A DNA stretch of 64,000 nucleotides from Nocardia rhizosphaerihabitans (GTDB taxonomy: Bacteria > Actinomycetota > Actinomycetes > Mycobacteriales > Mycobacteriaceae), in assembly GCF_014646295.1 (NCBI RefSeq), contig NZ_BMNE01000002.1, forward strand, positions 869,440-933,439. Direction: 5' to 3'. The position numbers were made by a program, and so were the translations under genes. This document shows, piece by piece, positions 49,735 to 58,732 of this stretch (position 1 is the first letter of the stretch; each line of letters opens with the position of its first letter). The notes under the pieces are model-generated. The model worked only from the letters and a program-made list of their open reading frames with translations, did no database searches and was not told the origin of the DNA.

Positions 49735-51090
49735 ATGAGCACAACCACCGCACCATCGCGGAAACGCGACCATACCCATTGGCTGTACATCGCGGTGATC
49801 TTCGCGGTTCTTGCGGGCATCCTGGTCGGCCGGCTGGCGCCGGAATTCGGTCAGTCGCTGGCGCCGCTGGGCACCCTGTTCGTGAACCTGATCAAGATGA
49901 TGATCGCACCCGTCATCTTCTGCACGATCGTGCTCGGCATCGGATCGGTGCGCGCGGCCGCCACCGTCGGCAAGGTCGGTGGCCTGGCCATCGCCTACTT
50001 CCTGGCGATGTCGACGGTCGCGCTCGGCATCGGTCTCGTCGTCGGCAACCTGATCGAACCGGGGACCGGACTCGGCGCGGGCAGTGCGGGGGCGGGCGCC
50101 AAGTACGCCGAGCAGGCGCACGGCGCCGGCGGCACGTGGGACTTCATCCAGAACATCGTGCCGACGACCCTGGTGTCCTCGCTGACCGCGGGCAGTGTCC
50201 TGCAGGCGCTGTTCGTCGCGCTGCTGGTCGGGTTCGCCGTGCAGGCGATGGGCGAGGCGGGCACGCCGATCCTGCGGGCCGTCGCGCTCGGCCAGAAGCT
50301 GGTGTTCCGGATCCTGTCGATGATCCTGTGGCTGGCCCCGATCGGCGCGTTCGGCGCGATCGCCAATGTCGTCGGCCGGACCGGCTGGTCGGCGGTGGTG
50401 CAGCTGGCGACGCTGATGATCGCGTTCTACCTGACCTGCCTGGTCTTCGTCTTCGGTGTGCTCGGCGTCGTGCTGCGGGTGGTCTCGGGGGTGTCGATCC
50501 TGAAGCTGTGCCGGTACCTGGCGCGGGAATACCTGTTGATCGTGGCGACCTCGTCCTCGGAGTCGGCGCTGCCGCGACTGGTCGCGAAGATGGAACACGC
50601 CGGTGTCGAGCGCACGACCGTGGGTGTCGTTGTGCCGACCGGGTATTCGTTCAACCTCGACGGCACCGCGATCTACCTGACCATGGCGTCGATCTTCATC
50701 GCCGACGCGATGGGTAAGCCGCTGAGCCTGGGCGAGCAGATCGGCCTGCTGCTGTTCATGATCATCGCGTCCAAGGGCGCGGCGGGTGTCACCGGCGCGG
50801 GCCTGGCCACGCTGGCCGGTGGCCTGCAGAGCCACCGTCCCGAACTGCTCGACGGGGTCGGCCTGATCGTCGGCATCGACCGGTTCATGTCCGAAGCCCG
50901 TGCGCTGACCAACTTCTCGGGCAATGCGGTGGCCACCCTGCTCATCGGCACCTGGACCAAGACCGTCGACGCCGACCGCACCCGTCGCGTCCTCGATCGC
51001 GAATTGCCTTTCGACGAGGAGACGATGGTCGACGACCACCCGGTCGACGCCCCGGCGCTCGAGTCGAAGAAGCCCGTGCCGGTGCAGTGA
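49735..51090 (+). CDS. dctA: C4-dicarboxylate/cation symporter DctA
   Basis: 451 residues of the DAACS (SLC1) family with about eight helices and two re-entrant hairpins. Hallmarks: SSSESALPRLVAKMEHAGV (HP1 serine-rich motif), YSFNLDGTAIYLTMASIFIA (NMDGT-like site), FMIIASKGAAGVTGAG (HP2) and GIDRFMSEARALTNFSGN (substrate aspartate and asparagine). It imports succinate, fumarate or malate with protons or sodium. The chosen ATG (MSTTTAPSRK) is the second in frame; 49726 is possible. Divergent from the citAB-type genes and preceded by a CRP-like site. A strong hairpin terminator follows. Confidence 0.92.
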   Translation: MSTTTAPSRKRDHTHWLYIAVIFAVLAGILVGRLAPEFGQSLAPLGTLFVNLIKMMIAPVIFCTIVLGIGSVRAAATVGKVGGLAIAYFLAMSTVALGIGLVVGNLIEPGTGLGAGSAGAGAKYAEQAHGAGGTWDFIQNIVPTTLVSSLTAGSVLQALFVALLVGFAVQAMGEAGTPILRAVALGQKLVFRILSMILWLAPIGAFGAIANVVGRTGWSAVVQLATLMIAFYLTCLVFVFGVLGVVLRVVSGVSILKLCRYLAREYLLIVATSSSESALPRLVAKMEHAGVERTTVGVVVPTGYSFNLDGTAIYLTMASIFIADAMGKPLSLGEQIGLLLFMIIASKGAAGVTGAGLATLAGGLQSHRPELLDGVGLIVGIDRFMSEARALTNFSGNAVATLLIGTWTKTVDADRTRRVLDRELPFDEETMVDDHPVDAPALESKKPVPVQ

Positions 51091-51096
51091 CGTACG

Positions 51097-51129
51097 CGAA
51101 AGGCCCCGCAGCGTCTGCGGGGCCTTTCG
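51097..51129. terminator. Bidirectional hairpin terminator after dctA
   Basis: Perfect 15-base stem (CGAAAGGCCCCGCAG with its complement) and 3-base loop, 6 bases after the dctA stop and 12 bases from the convergent DUF4287 stop. A-rich and T-rich ends make it able to work in both directions. Confidence 0.85.
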
Positions 51130-51141
51130 ATGTGCGCGGGA

Positions 51142-51360
51142 TCAGGCGCGCGCCCACTTCTCCGGGTTCAGGTGGTACTGCACCAGGGCGGTGGCGTGGC
51201 CGTGGCCCATGCCGTGTTCGGTCTTGAGCCAGGTGACCAGGGCGGCGTGCTTGGTCTGTTCGGTCGCGGCGAGGAGGGTCAGCCACTCGTCCACGGTGCG
51301 GCCGTACTTGGCCTCGATGGTGGGGAAGTAGGACGCGGGGCCGTGCGGTGCGTTCGCCAT
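51142..51360 (-). CDS. DUF4287-family small protein
   Basis: 72 residues: MANAPHGPASYFPTIEAKYG, VDEWLTLLAATEQTKHAALV and EHGMGHGHATALVQYHL, the typical DUF4287 helix and His-rich GHGHA segment. It is a small cytosolic protein found in many actinomycetes, often near regulators. Function unknown. Shares the dctA terminator. Possibly co-transcribed with the upstream DUF4267 gene (78-base gap). Confidence 0.82.
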   Translation of the reverse strand: MANAPHGPASYFPTIEAKYGRTVDEWLTLLAATEQTKHAALVTWLKTEHGMGHGHATALVQYHLNPEKWARA

Positions 51361-51438
51361 GGTGGTTCCTCCTCGGTGGATGCTCGTTATGGGTGATGAC
51401 GGTGGGGCCGAGCGGAATTCATCGCGGCGTGAGCGGGG

Positions 51439-51855
51439 TCACGCGGCGACGGCGACGCGCTGGTCGGAGGCGGTTCGGCGTTCGCGGATCAACAGGATGC
51501 CGGTGAGCGCGACGACCACCGCGGTGAAGCCGTGGACACCGAACGCGGCGGCGGTGGATCCGTTCCAGCTCAGCACCGTGATCATGTCGCCGACCGGAAC
51601 CAGTGCGGTGACCAGCAGGGTGACGCCGAGCGCGAAGCGCTGCTTGGTGGCGAGCAGGGCGAGGATCACCAGGCCGCTCACCGCGTCGCGCACGCCCTTG
51701 AGATTGAGGAAGGCCACCGCGTCGCCGGAGGGCCAGGCGGGCAGGCCGAAGCCGGGCGCCGTGGCCTCGGGGGCGATCAGGTAGCTGATGCCGACGTAGA
51801 GGATGAGCGCCGCGCCGAGCAGGGAGAGGGCGGTGGCGATACGCGGGACGGTCAT
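51439..51855 (-). CDS. DUF4267-family small membrane protein
   Basis: 138 residues with four predicted membrane helices (TALSLLGAALILYVGISYLI, AVSGLVILALLATK, FALGVTLLVTALVPVGDMI, FGVHGFTAVVVALTGILLI), as in DUF4267. APEATAPGFGLPAWPSGDAVAFLNLKGVRD matches the first loop. Divergent from a TetR gene; three palindromes lie in the gap, so it is probably repressed by that TetR. Function unknown. Confidence 0.82.
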   Translation of the reverse strand: MTVPRIATALSLLGAALILYVGISYLIAPEATAPGFGLPAWPSGDAVAFLNLKGVRDAVSGLVILALLATKQRFALGVTLLVTALVPVGDMITVLSWNGSTAAAFGVHGFTAVVVALTGILLIRERRTASDQRVAVAA

Positions 51856-51892
51856 GATGTGCTCCTGGATCTGTATTACGTTGCTCTGAAAT

Positions 51893-51905
51893 CTAGCGGC
51901 GCTAG
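51893..51905. promoter_or_regulatory. TetR-type operator, palindrome 1
   Basis: CTAGCG-G-CGCTAG, near the DUF4267 start. It shares CTAGC half-sites with the palindrome at 51944-51958. Confidence 0.6.
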
Positions 51906-51919
51906 GTGTTGTGGAGAAC

Positions 51920-51940
51920 GATAGCGCGGGCATTGCTATC
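51920..51940. promoter_or_regulatory. Inverted repeat between DUF4267 and tetR genes
   Basis: GATAGC-N9-GCTATC, between the two CTAGC palindromes; arms differ from them by one base, suggesting a third, weaker binding site. Confidence 0.45.
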
Positions 51941-51943
51941 TTG

Positions 51944-51958
51944 TCTAGCGTTGCTAGA
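51944..51958. promoter_or_regulatory. TetR-type operator, palindrome 2
   Basis: TCTAGC-GTT-GCTAGA, directly before the TetR start at 51968. Centre-to-centre distance to palindrome 1 is about 52 bases, or five helical turns, so two dimers could cooperate on one face. Confidence 0.6.
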
Positions 51959-51967
51959 ATTTCGGGC

Positions 51968-52543
51968 ATGAGTACCCAACTGCGCAAGGAACGCGAACGC
52001 GCCCAACGACATCAGCAGATCATCGACACCGCGCGGGAACTGGCCGAAGCGGAGGGCTGGGACGCCGTCACCATCCGCAAACTGGCCGAGCGCATCGAGT
52101 ACAGCCAGCCGGTGCTCTACAGCCACTTCGCGAACAAGGCGGCCATCCTCGGCGCCGTCGCCCTGCAAGGCTGCGTCGAGCTGGCCGAGGAACTGCGTCG
52201 CGCGCGCGAGGCCGCCACGACCCGAACCGAGATGTTCGACAACGTCGCCCGCGCCTACCTCGACTTCGCCGCCGCCAACCCGGCCCGCTACGACGCGATA
52301 TTCGTGCTCACCACCGATCTCACCTTCGGCCTGGACGCGCCCCAGCCGCTGCGCGACGCCTTCGCCGGCCTCGAGGCGATGTTCAGCTCGGGCGCCGAGG
52401 GTGACGAACTCGGCGCGCGCACCGAGGTGGCCTGGGCCTCCCTGCACGGCATCGCGACGCTGGAACGCAGTGACAGGTTGCGCCCGGAGTTGCGCGAGCG
52501 GCGGATCGCCCTGCTGGTCGAGAGTTGGGCGGCGTTCGCCTGA
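51968..52543 (+). CDS. TetR/AcrR-family transcriptional regulator
   Basis: 191 residues. [31 protein letters not shown] with a canonical recognition helix ending YSHFANK. C-terminal ligand domain is helical, ending [15 protein letters not shown]. It is divergent from the DUF4267 gene with three palindromic sites between them, so autoregulation and repression of that gene are likely. ATG at 51968 lies right before the HTH; earlier frames are not supported. Confidence 0.88.
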   Translation: MSTQLRKERERAQRHQQIIDTARELAEAEGWDAVTIRKLAERIEYSQPVLYSHFANKAAILGAVALQGCVELAEELRRAREAATTRTEMFDNVARAYLDFAAANPARYDAIFVLTTDLTFGLDAPQPLRDAFAGLEAMFSSGAEGDELGARTEVAWASLHGIATLERSDRLRPELRERRIALLVESWAAFA

Positions 52544-52675
52544 CCGCATCCGCCCGTGCTCGTCCGCGCGGCCCGTCGCGGTGACGGACGACTCGTCGGC
52601 GGAGGTCCGCGCGCCGCGTAGGTTGGAGACAACGACGCAGGTCGCCCACGGCGGCCGAGGGCGAAGGGACGACGG

Positions 52676-54145
52676 ATGGCGGAAGTCGTAGTAGTCGGTT
52701 CGGGGCCGAACGGCTTGGCCGCGGCGGTGATCGCGGCGCGTGCCGGATTGTCGGTGCGGGTGCTCGAGTCCCAGGATCGGCCGGGCGGCGGGTCGCGGAC
52801 GGCCGAACTCACCCTGCCGGGATTCCACCACGACGTGTGCGCGGGCGCGCATCCGATGGCCTTGGCGTCGCCCTTCTTCCGCGCGTTCGATCTGGCCGCG
52901 CACGGTGTCGACCTGCTCACTCCGACGATCTCGTACGCGCATCCCCTCGACGGCGGCATCGCCGGATTGGCCTGGCGCAATCTCGAATCCACCGTCGCCG
53001 ACCTCGGTCGTGACGGCCCGGCCTGGCGCGAGCTGTTCGGCCCGCTGGTCCAGCACTGGCCCGATGTCGTCGACCTCGCCATGTCGGACCTACGGCACCC
53101 ACCGACCCGGATACCGACCGCCGTCCGCTTCGGCCTGCGCCTGCTGGAACAGGGATCACCCTTGTGGAACAACCGCTTTCACGACGAGGTCGCGCCCGCG
53201 CTGCTCACCGGTGTCGCCACCCACGCCATCACTCAGCCGCGCGCGTTGCCCGCGGTCGGTGCGGCACTGCTGCTCGGTACTCTGGCGCACGCGGGCGGCT
53301 GGGTGATTCCGCGCGGTGGCAGCCAGGCGATCCCGAACGCCATGATCGCCGAGCTGGAACGGCTCGGCGGCGAGATCGTCACCGGACATCGCGTCGACGA
53401 CTTCGCCGAGCTGGCGACCGCACGCGCGGTCCTGTTCGACACCTCGCCCGCCGAACTCCTGCGCGTCGCCGGTGACCGCCTGCCCACGCGATACCGCAAC
53501 AGCCTCGGCCGATTCCGCTACGGCGGCGCGGCCTGCAAGGTCGACTTCGCGCTGTCGGGCCCGGTGCCGTGGACCGCCGAGGGCTGCGACCTGGCCGGCA
53601 CCCTGCACCTGATCGGCACCCGCGCGGAGGCGATGCACGCCGAACGCCGGATCGCCGCGGGCGAATTCGCCGAGCGACCGTATGTCCTCGCGATCCAGCC
53701 CGGCGTCGTCGACACCACCAGGGCACCGGAGGGCAAGCACACCTTCTACACCTACGCCCACGTCCCCAACGGTTCCGACCGCGATATCAGTGAGGCGGTG
53801 ATCGCCCAGGTCGAGCGCTTCGCCCCCGGCTTCCGCGACCTGATTCTGGCGAAACATGTGACACCGGCGGCCTTCATGCCCGCGCACAACGCCAACTACA
53901 TCGGCGGCGACATCTCCGCGGGCGCGATGACCCTGCGCCAGACCGCCTTCCGGCCACTGGCCCGCTGGAACCCGTACTCCACGCCGATCCCCGGCACCTA
54001 CCTCTGCTCGTCCTCGACCCCACCCGGCCCCGGCGTCCACGGCATGCCCGGCCTGCACGCCACCCGGCACATGCTGCGCACCCGCTTCGGCATCGTCACC
54101 GAGCCGCTGGATCTCCTACGCGGCGCGGCGCCCGCCTACCACTGA
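52676..54145 (+). CDS. Phytoene-desaturase-like FAD-dependent oxidoreductase
   Basis: 489 residues. [21 protein letters not shown] is the FAD dinucleotide-binding motif, followed by [21 protein letters not shown], typical of phytoene desaturase/ retinol-saturase-like proteins. The C-terminal part has the family signature [13 protein letters not shown]. It likely oxidises a lipid or carotenoid-like substrate; no crt genes are adjacent, so the pathway is not clear. TAGGTT at 52618-52623 may be a -10 box. It converges on the CDF transporter with a 1-base gap. Confidence 0.88.
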   Translation: MAEVVVVGSGPNGLAAAVIAARAGLSVRVLESQDRPGGGSRTAELTLPGFHHDVCAGAHPMALASPFFRAFDLAAHGVDLLTPTISYAHPLDGGIAGLAWRNLESTVADLGRDGPAWRELFGPLVQHWPDVVDLAMSDLRHPPTRIPTAVRFGLRLLEQGSPLWNNRFHDEVAPALLTGVATHAITQPRALPAVGAALLLGTLAHAGGWVIPRGGSQAIPNAMIAELERLGGEIVTGHRVDDFAELATARAVLFDTSPAELLRVAGDRLPTRYRNSLGRFRYGGAACKVDFALSGPVPWTAEGCDLAGTLHLIGTRAEAMHAERRIAAGEFAERPYVLAIQPGVVDTTRAPEGKHTFYTYAHVPNGSDRDISEAVIAQVERFAPGFRDLILAKHVTPAAFMPAHNANYIGGDISAGAMTLRQTAFRPLARWNPYSTPIPGTYLCSSSTPPGPGVHGMPGLHATRHMLRTRFGIVTEPLDLLRGAAPAYH

Positions 54146-54146
54146 A

Positions 54147-55085
54147 TCACGGTGCCGCGCGCACTGATTCGGGCTTGACGACGTCCGGTTCCAGATAGAC
54201 GGTGCAGGCGTTCGAGGCGGCGGCGCGGATGCGGGTGTCGGCGGCGTCGATGGCTTCGCCGACCTGGCTGATGTCGAGGCCGGGCCGCATCGCGATCTTC
54301 GCGTTGACCAGCAGGTCCTCCGGGCCGAGGTACTGGGTCTGGATCCGGATGACGTGCACGATGCGCGGGTCGGCGAGCAGGGCGGCGCGAATCGCGATGT
54401 CCTCCTTGGCCGTCGCGCCCTCGCCGATGAGCAGGCTCTTGGTCTCGATGATCAGCACGACCGCGTTCACCCCGAGCAGCAGGCCGATGAGCAGGGTGCC
54501 GACGCCGTCCCACACGCCGTTGCCGGTGAGCACCGACAGACTCACGCCACCGAGGGCGAACAGCAGGCCGACCAGCGCGCCCATGTCCTCGAGGAGCACC
54601 ACCGGCAGTTCGGGATTGCGGGTGTTGCGGATGAAATGCCACCAGGAGTGCTTGCCCTTCAACGGCGCCGACTGCTTGCGCGCGGTGCGGAAGCTACCGC
54701 CCTCGAGCGCCATCGACACCAGCAGGATCACGATCGCGACGGCGGGTGACTCGATCTCGTGGGGGAACCGGATCTTGTGGATCGCCTCGTTCACCGCGAA
54801 CAGGCAGCCCATGGTGAACAGCACCAGCGCCACGACGAACGAATAGAAGTACCGGTTGCGCGAATACCCGAACGGATGCAGCGTGTCGGGGTCCTGCTCG
54901 GCCCGGTTGCGCCCGACCAGCAGCAGCGCCTCGTTGCCGGTGTCGGCCACCGAGTGCACGGCCTCGGCCAGCATCGACGACGAGCCCGTGATGAACGCGC
55001 CGATGAACTTCGCGATCATGATGCCCGCGTTCGCGGCGAGCGCGGCCAGGATCGCGACCTTGCTGTCTCCACCTTCGGCGGCCAT
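54147..55085 (-). CDS. Cation diffusion facilitator family transporter (copy A)
   Basis: 312 residues with six predicted helices. The CDF site HSVADTGNE (HxxxD) in helix 2 and FGYSRNRYFYSFVVALVLF in the region of helix 3 are visible. Between, GALVGLLFALGGVSLSVL gives helix 5. The C-terminal cytoplasmic domain (VIRIQTQYLGPEDLLVNAKIAM) is typical. It exports divalent ions such as zinc, iron or cobalt in exchange for protons. Closely similar to the next gene upstream (copy B), so a tandem duplication. Confidence 0.9.
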   Translation of the reverse strand: MAAEGGDSKVAILAALAANAGIMIAKFIGAFITGSSSMLAEAVHSVADTGNEALLLVGRNRAEQDPDTLHPFGYSRNRYFYSFVVALVLFTMGCLFAVNEAIHKIRFPHEIESPAVAIVILLVSMALEGGSFRTARKQSAPLKGKHSWWHFIRNTRNPELPVVLLEDMGALVGLLFALGGVSLSVLTGNGVWDGVGTLLIGLLLGVNAVVLIIETKSLLIGEGATAKEDIAIRAALLADPRIVHVIRIQTQYLGPEDLLVNAKIAMRPGLDISQVGEAIDAADTRIRAAASNACTVYLEPDVVKPESVRAAP

Positions 55086-55153
55086 GCCACCGAACGGTAC
55101 CCGCCGCCCCTGCCCCGGCCGCCCCGCTCGCCGACCGTGTCGGCCCACGTACG

Positions 55154-55191
55154 CCGATCGCCGCCGCCCCGGACGGGACGACGGCGATCGG
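55154..55191 (-). terminator. Hairpin terminator after CDF copy B
   Basis: CCGATCGCCG and CGGCGATCGG, a perfect 10-base stem with an 18-base GC-rich loop, 15 bases past the stop of copy B on the minus strand, in the gap before copy A. Confidence 0.6.
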
Positions 55192-55205
55192 TCAGGGCAG
55201 AGAGA

Positions 55206-56126
55206 TCAGACGGACTGGGTCCGGTACAGATCGGGCTCGAGGTAGATCAGCCGGGCGGTGGGCACCGCGGCGCGCACCCGCACCTCGGCCGCGTCGATCG
55301 CCTCGGCGATCTCGGCGATGTCGAGGTTCGGCGCGATCGCCACCTTGGCGGCGACCAGCATCTCGTCCGGGCCGAGGTACTCAGTCTTGAGGTGGATCAC
55401 CGAGGTGATCTTGGCGCCGTCGACCAGGTTCTCGCGGACCGCGCGATCCTGCTCCGGCGTGGCGCCCTCACCGATCAGCAGACTCTTCATTTCCACGATC
55501 AGCACGATCGCGATGACGCCGAGCAGGATACCGATGGCCAGGGTGCCGATGCCGTCGTAGATCGGGTCGTCGGTGATCATGGTCAGCCCGACCGCGCCGA
55601 ACGCGAGGACCAGACCGATGAGCGCGCCGGTGTCCTCGAGCAGCACCACCGGCAACTCGGGGCTGCGCGAGTTGCGGATGAACCGCCACCAGCTGGCATT
55701 GCCCTTGAGCGGCCTGGATTCCCGCACCGCGGTGATGAAGCTGAAGGTCTCCAGGCCGATCGCGATGCCGAGGATGACGATCGCGACGATCGGCTGACTC
55801 AGCTCCTCGGGATGCTGGATCTTGTGGATGCCCTCGTAGATCGCGTACACCGAGCCGAGGGTGAACAACACCAGCGCGACGACGAACGAGTAGAAGTAGC
55901 GATTGCGCCCGTATCCGAACTGGTGCAACTCGTCGGCGTCCTTGGCCGCGGCGCGCTGTCCGTACAGCAGCAGGCCCTGGTTCGACGTGTCGGCGACCGA
56001 GTGCACCGCCTCGGCCAGCATCGATGCCGATCCCGTGATCGCCGCGCCGATGAACTTCGCCACCGCGATACCCGCATTGGCCGTCAACGCGGCGAGGATC
56101 GCCTTCTTGCCACCACCAGCCGACAT
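55206..56126 (-). CDS. Cation diffusion facilitator family transporter (copy B)
   Basis: 306 residues, paralog of copy A. ILAALTANAGIAVAKFIGA, HSVADTSNQG (HxxxD), FGYGRNRYFYSFVVALVLFTLG, SWWRFIRNSRSPELPVVLLEDTGALIG and a C-terminal LKTEYLGPDEMLVAAKVAI match copy A closely. GGGCGGGCAG precedes the ATG. It has its own terminator, so the two genes may be separately expressed. Export of divalent cations is expected. Located 80 bases before the manA stop on the same strand. Confidence 0.9.
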   Translation of the reverse strand: MSAGGGKKAILAALTANAGIAVAKFIGAAITGSASMLAEAVHSVADTSNQGLLLYGQRAAAKDADELHQFGYGRNRYFYSFVVALVLFTLGSVYAIYEGIHKIQHPEELSQPIVAIVILGIAIGLETFSFITAVRESRPLKGNASWWRFIRNSRSPELPVVLLEDTGALIGLVLAFGAVGLTMITDDPIYDGIGTLAIGILLGVIAIVLIVEMKSLLIGEGATPEQDRAVRENLVDGAKITSVIHLKTEYLGPDEMLVAAKVAIAPNLDIAEIAEAIDAAEVRVRAAVPTARLIYLEPDLYRTQSV

Positions 56127-56206
56127 CTGCCCGCCCTTCTGCTTCGCTCTACACGCTCGTGCCCGCAACAGCCTAAGGGTGTCGTGGCGAAAAGTGCGCG
56201 TCGGCG

Positions 56207-57427
56207 TCAGTTCCCGGTGCCGACGCAGGCGCTGAAAAGCTGCGCGGGCCCGCCGATCGCGCGTGCCTTGATGTCGGTGTCGGCCGCGGAGATCCACGCC
56301 GCACCGCCGCGGGCGACGGTGAGCACGCGCCCGTTCTGGGACAGCTCGACGGTTCCCTCGGTGCACAGCACGATGCCTGGCCCGGCATCGGCGAGCGCGA
56401 CCGGCTCGGCCTCGGCGGACAGGTCGAACCGGCACAGCGCGAACTCCGGTGCGGGCGTGCGGTATCGCACGCTGCCGTCCTCGCCGAGCGCGGGCTCGAT
56501 CACCGGCAGTTCGATCGGCTCGAAGTCGAGCACCCGCAACAGTTCCGGCACGTCGACGTGCTTCGGGGTGAGACCGCCACGCAACACGTTGTCGGAGTTG
56601 GCCATGATCTCCACGCCGACCCCACGCAGGTAGGCGTGCAGGTTGCCCGCGTCGAGATACAGGGCCTGGCCGGGTTCCAGCGTCAACCGGTTCAGCAGCA
56701 GCGCCGCGAGCACGCCCGCGTCACCGGGGTAGGCCTCGGCCAGTTCCAGTGCGGTGCGCACCTCGGGGGTGAACTCGCGCGTGCCCTTGCCGGACAGGTA
56801 CCGCACACAGCCTTCGAGCACCGCGGGCAGCAGGGTCGACAGCGCGGCGGGCGGCAGCGTGATCCAGGTGGTGAACAGCGTCCGCAGCCCGGCCGAATCA
56901 GGCTGGGCGGCAAGCAGTTCGGCGTAGATGTTGAGGCCGGGCACGTCGAGCGCGCGCAGCAGGTCCACGGTGCGGTGCGGGTCGCGGAAACCGGCCAGCG
57001 CCTCGAATCGATCCAGCGCGACAACGAGTTCCGGCTTGTGGCTGTCGTCGCGGTAGTTGCGCATGGGGGAGTCCAGCGGCACCCCGGTGCGGTTCTCCCG
57101 CTCGAAGCCCGCCCGCGCCTGCGCCGAGCTGGGATGCGCCTGCAGCGACAGCGGTTCCTCGGCGGCCAGGATCTTGAGCAGGAACGGCAGCCGGGTACCG
57201 AAGGTGTCGGCCACCGCGCCCAGCTCACGCGCCGGGTCGGCGGCGACCACCTCGAGCAGCGAGCGGGTGCCCTCGGCGGCCTTCACGTGCGCGGGGTCGG
57301 CGGGATGCGCGCCGAACCAGAGTTCGGCCTCGGGATGGGCCGACGGCACCGGCCGACCGCACAGCCGAGCGAGCGCGGTGCGCGAGCCCCATGCGTAGGA
57401 ACGCAGCGCACCAACGAGTTCCTGCAC
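56207..57427 (-). CDS. manA: Mannose-6-phosphate isomerase ManA
   Basis: 406 residues, type I phosphomannose isomerase. LRSYAWGSRTAL, LPFLLKILAAEEPLSLQAHPS with zinc-binding Gln/His, and KPELVVALDRFEALAGF with the zinc-binding Glu are visible, as is the catalytic-region YLDAGNLHAYLRGVGVEIMANSDNVLRGG. It interconverts fructose-6-P and mannose-6-P, feeding mannose into GDP-mannose. GTG start overlaps the stop of the tobH gene by one base (TAGTG). Same order as M. tuberculosis Rv3255c. Confidence 0.93.
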   Translation of the reverse strand: MQELVGALRSYAWGSRTALARLCGRPVPSAHPEAELWFGAHPADPAHVKAAEGTRSLLEVVAADPARELGAVADTFGTRLPFLLKILAAEEPLSLQAHPSSAQARAGFERENRTGVPLDSPMRNYRDDSHKPELVVALDRFEALAGFRDPHRTVDLLRALDVPGLNIYAELLAAQPDSAGLRTLFTTWITLPPAALSTLLPAVLEGCVRYLSGKGTREFTPEVRTALELAEAYPGDAGVLAALLLNRLTLEPGQALYLDAGNLHAYLRGVGVEIMANSDNVLRGGLTPKHVDVPELLRVLDFEPIELPVIEPALGEDGSVRYRTPAPEFALCRFDLSAEAEPVALADAGPGIVLCTEGTVELSQNGRVLTVARGGAAWISAADTDIKARAIGGPAQLFSACVGTGN

Positions 57428-58647
57428 TAGTAGTGTCCCCCGTCGTGGTAGCGATCCGGGGGCGCGGTCGCACCGCGCGCGCCCGTCAGTCGGAGATAAG
57501 CGGCGGCCATGTCCAGCCGCAGCGCGAGCACCGCCAGTTGCTCGATCTCGCTGCCGTGCCCGCCCCCTGCGGCGGACGCGGCAGCGGCGCTGTCGGTGCT
57601 CGGCGTGGCCCCCGGCCCGGCGAGCTGGTCCTGCAGCACGTCGACATCGGCGTGCACCAGATCGGCGTCGACGAGCCCACCGCCCGCGCCGTCGAACACC
57701 GCAAGCTTGCGCCGGACGGCGGCCTGATCGGGATGCACACTCAGCGCGAGCACCCGCACCCGGTCGACCGGGGCGGGTCCGTCGAGTTCCTCGTCGTGGA
57801 ACAGCGGATCGAAACCCGGTGCGGAGCCGCCCGCGGCCTCGGTCAGCCGGCCGACGGCGGCGATGGTGTCGGCCAGGTCGGCGGCCGCGGCCAGCCTGCC
57901 CGCCGACTGCAACAGCACCTCGGCGCCGTGCCCGGCCAGTTCGGCCGCGGCCGGTGAGTCGCCGGCCAGGACGACGCCGACGCCGAGCATGCGCGCGGCG
58001 AGCGTCTTGGCGGGATTGTGGAAAACCTCGTTGTGCGGGCCGTCGCGCAGCGCCTCGGCGTCGAGCACGTCGGCCAGCGCCGTCAGATCGGGCGTGGCCG
58101 GCACGCTGCGCTGGGCGTCGATGCCGCGCAGCACCGCGATGCCGACGGCCAGGAAGCGCAGCAGCCGATTGTGGTCGAGGACGGGCACGCGCGGTTCGAG
58201 GACGATCGCGCGGCCTGCCGCTACCGCGCGCAGCGGACCCTCGTTCGGCGCCGCGATCACCACTTCGGCGCTGCGGCGCAGCGCCCGGTCGACGGCGTCG
58301 ATCAGCCGCGGATCGCCCGCGTCGTCGCCGGCGACCAGCACCACGTCCAGCGGGCCGACCCACGGCGGCAGCGAGGTGACGGGCACGATCGGCAGCCCGG
58401 CCCGGTCACCGAGGGTGGCGACCAGCAGCCCGGCGGCGCGGGCCGCCCGGCCCGAACCGGAGACGAGGACCAGACTGCGCGGACGCAACTCGGACAGACG
58501 TTCGGTGAGCGAGGTTTCGGCGACCGCCGCGGCCGTCGCCCGCACCTGAGCGCCACCCGAAGCCGCCGAACGTAAGGCGCCGCCGGTGTCGGCTGCCTCC
58601 AGCGACGCGGCATCGTCGAGGTCGAATACCGGTGTTCCAGCGATCAT
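57427..58647 (-). CDS. TobH/SIS-like protein (Rv3256c family)
   Basis: 406 residues. The fold resembles sugar isomerase domains of phosphoglucose isomerase-like proteins: LRPRSLVLVSGSGRAARAAGLLVATLG (sugar-phosphate binding loop), DVVLVAGDDAGDPRL and FHNPAKTLAARMLG. Position between manA and pmm matches Rv3256c, annotated TobH in actinomycetes. Biochemical role unknown, perhaps sugar-phosphate binding in mannose metabolism. ATG at 58647 with GGGGAGG upstream; a GTG at 58659 is too close to the RBS. Confidence 0.85.
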   Translation of the reverse strand: MIAGTPVFDLDDAASLEAADTGGALRSAASGGAQVRATAAAVAETSLTERLSELRPRSLVLVSGSGRAARAAGLLVATLGDRAGLPIVPVTSLPPWVGPLDVVLVAGDDAGDPRLIDAVDRALRRSAEVVIAAPNEGPLRAVAAGRAIVLEPRVPVLDHNRLLRFLAVGIAVLRGIDAQRSVPATPDLTALADVLDAEALRDGPHNEVFHNPAKTLAARMLGVGVVLAGDSPAAAELAGHGAEVLLQSAGRLAAAADLADTIAAVGRLTEAAGGSAPGFDPLFHDEELDGPAPVDRVRVLALSVHPDQAAVRRKLAVFDGAGGGLVDADLVHADVDVLQDQLAGPGATPSTDSAAAASAAGGGHGSEIEQLAVLALRLDMAAAYLRLTGARGATAPPDRYHDGGHY

Positions 58648-58732
58648 CGCCGATCCCACCTCCCCTCATCGCGCTGTGTCGTCTGCCGGCGAGCCGTCGG
58701 CGAATACAAGGTCTGTGATTCCACTATTCCAG

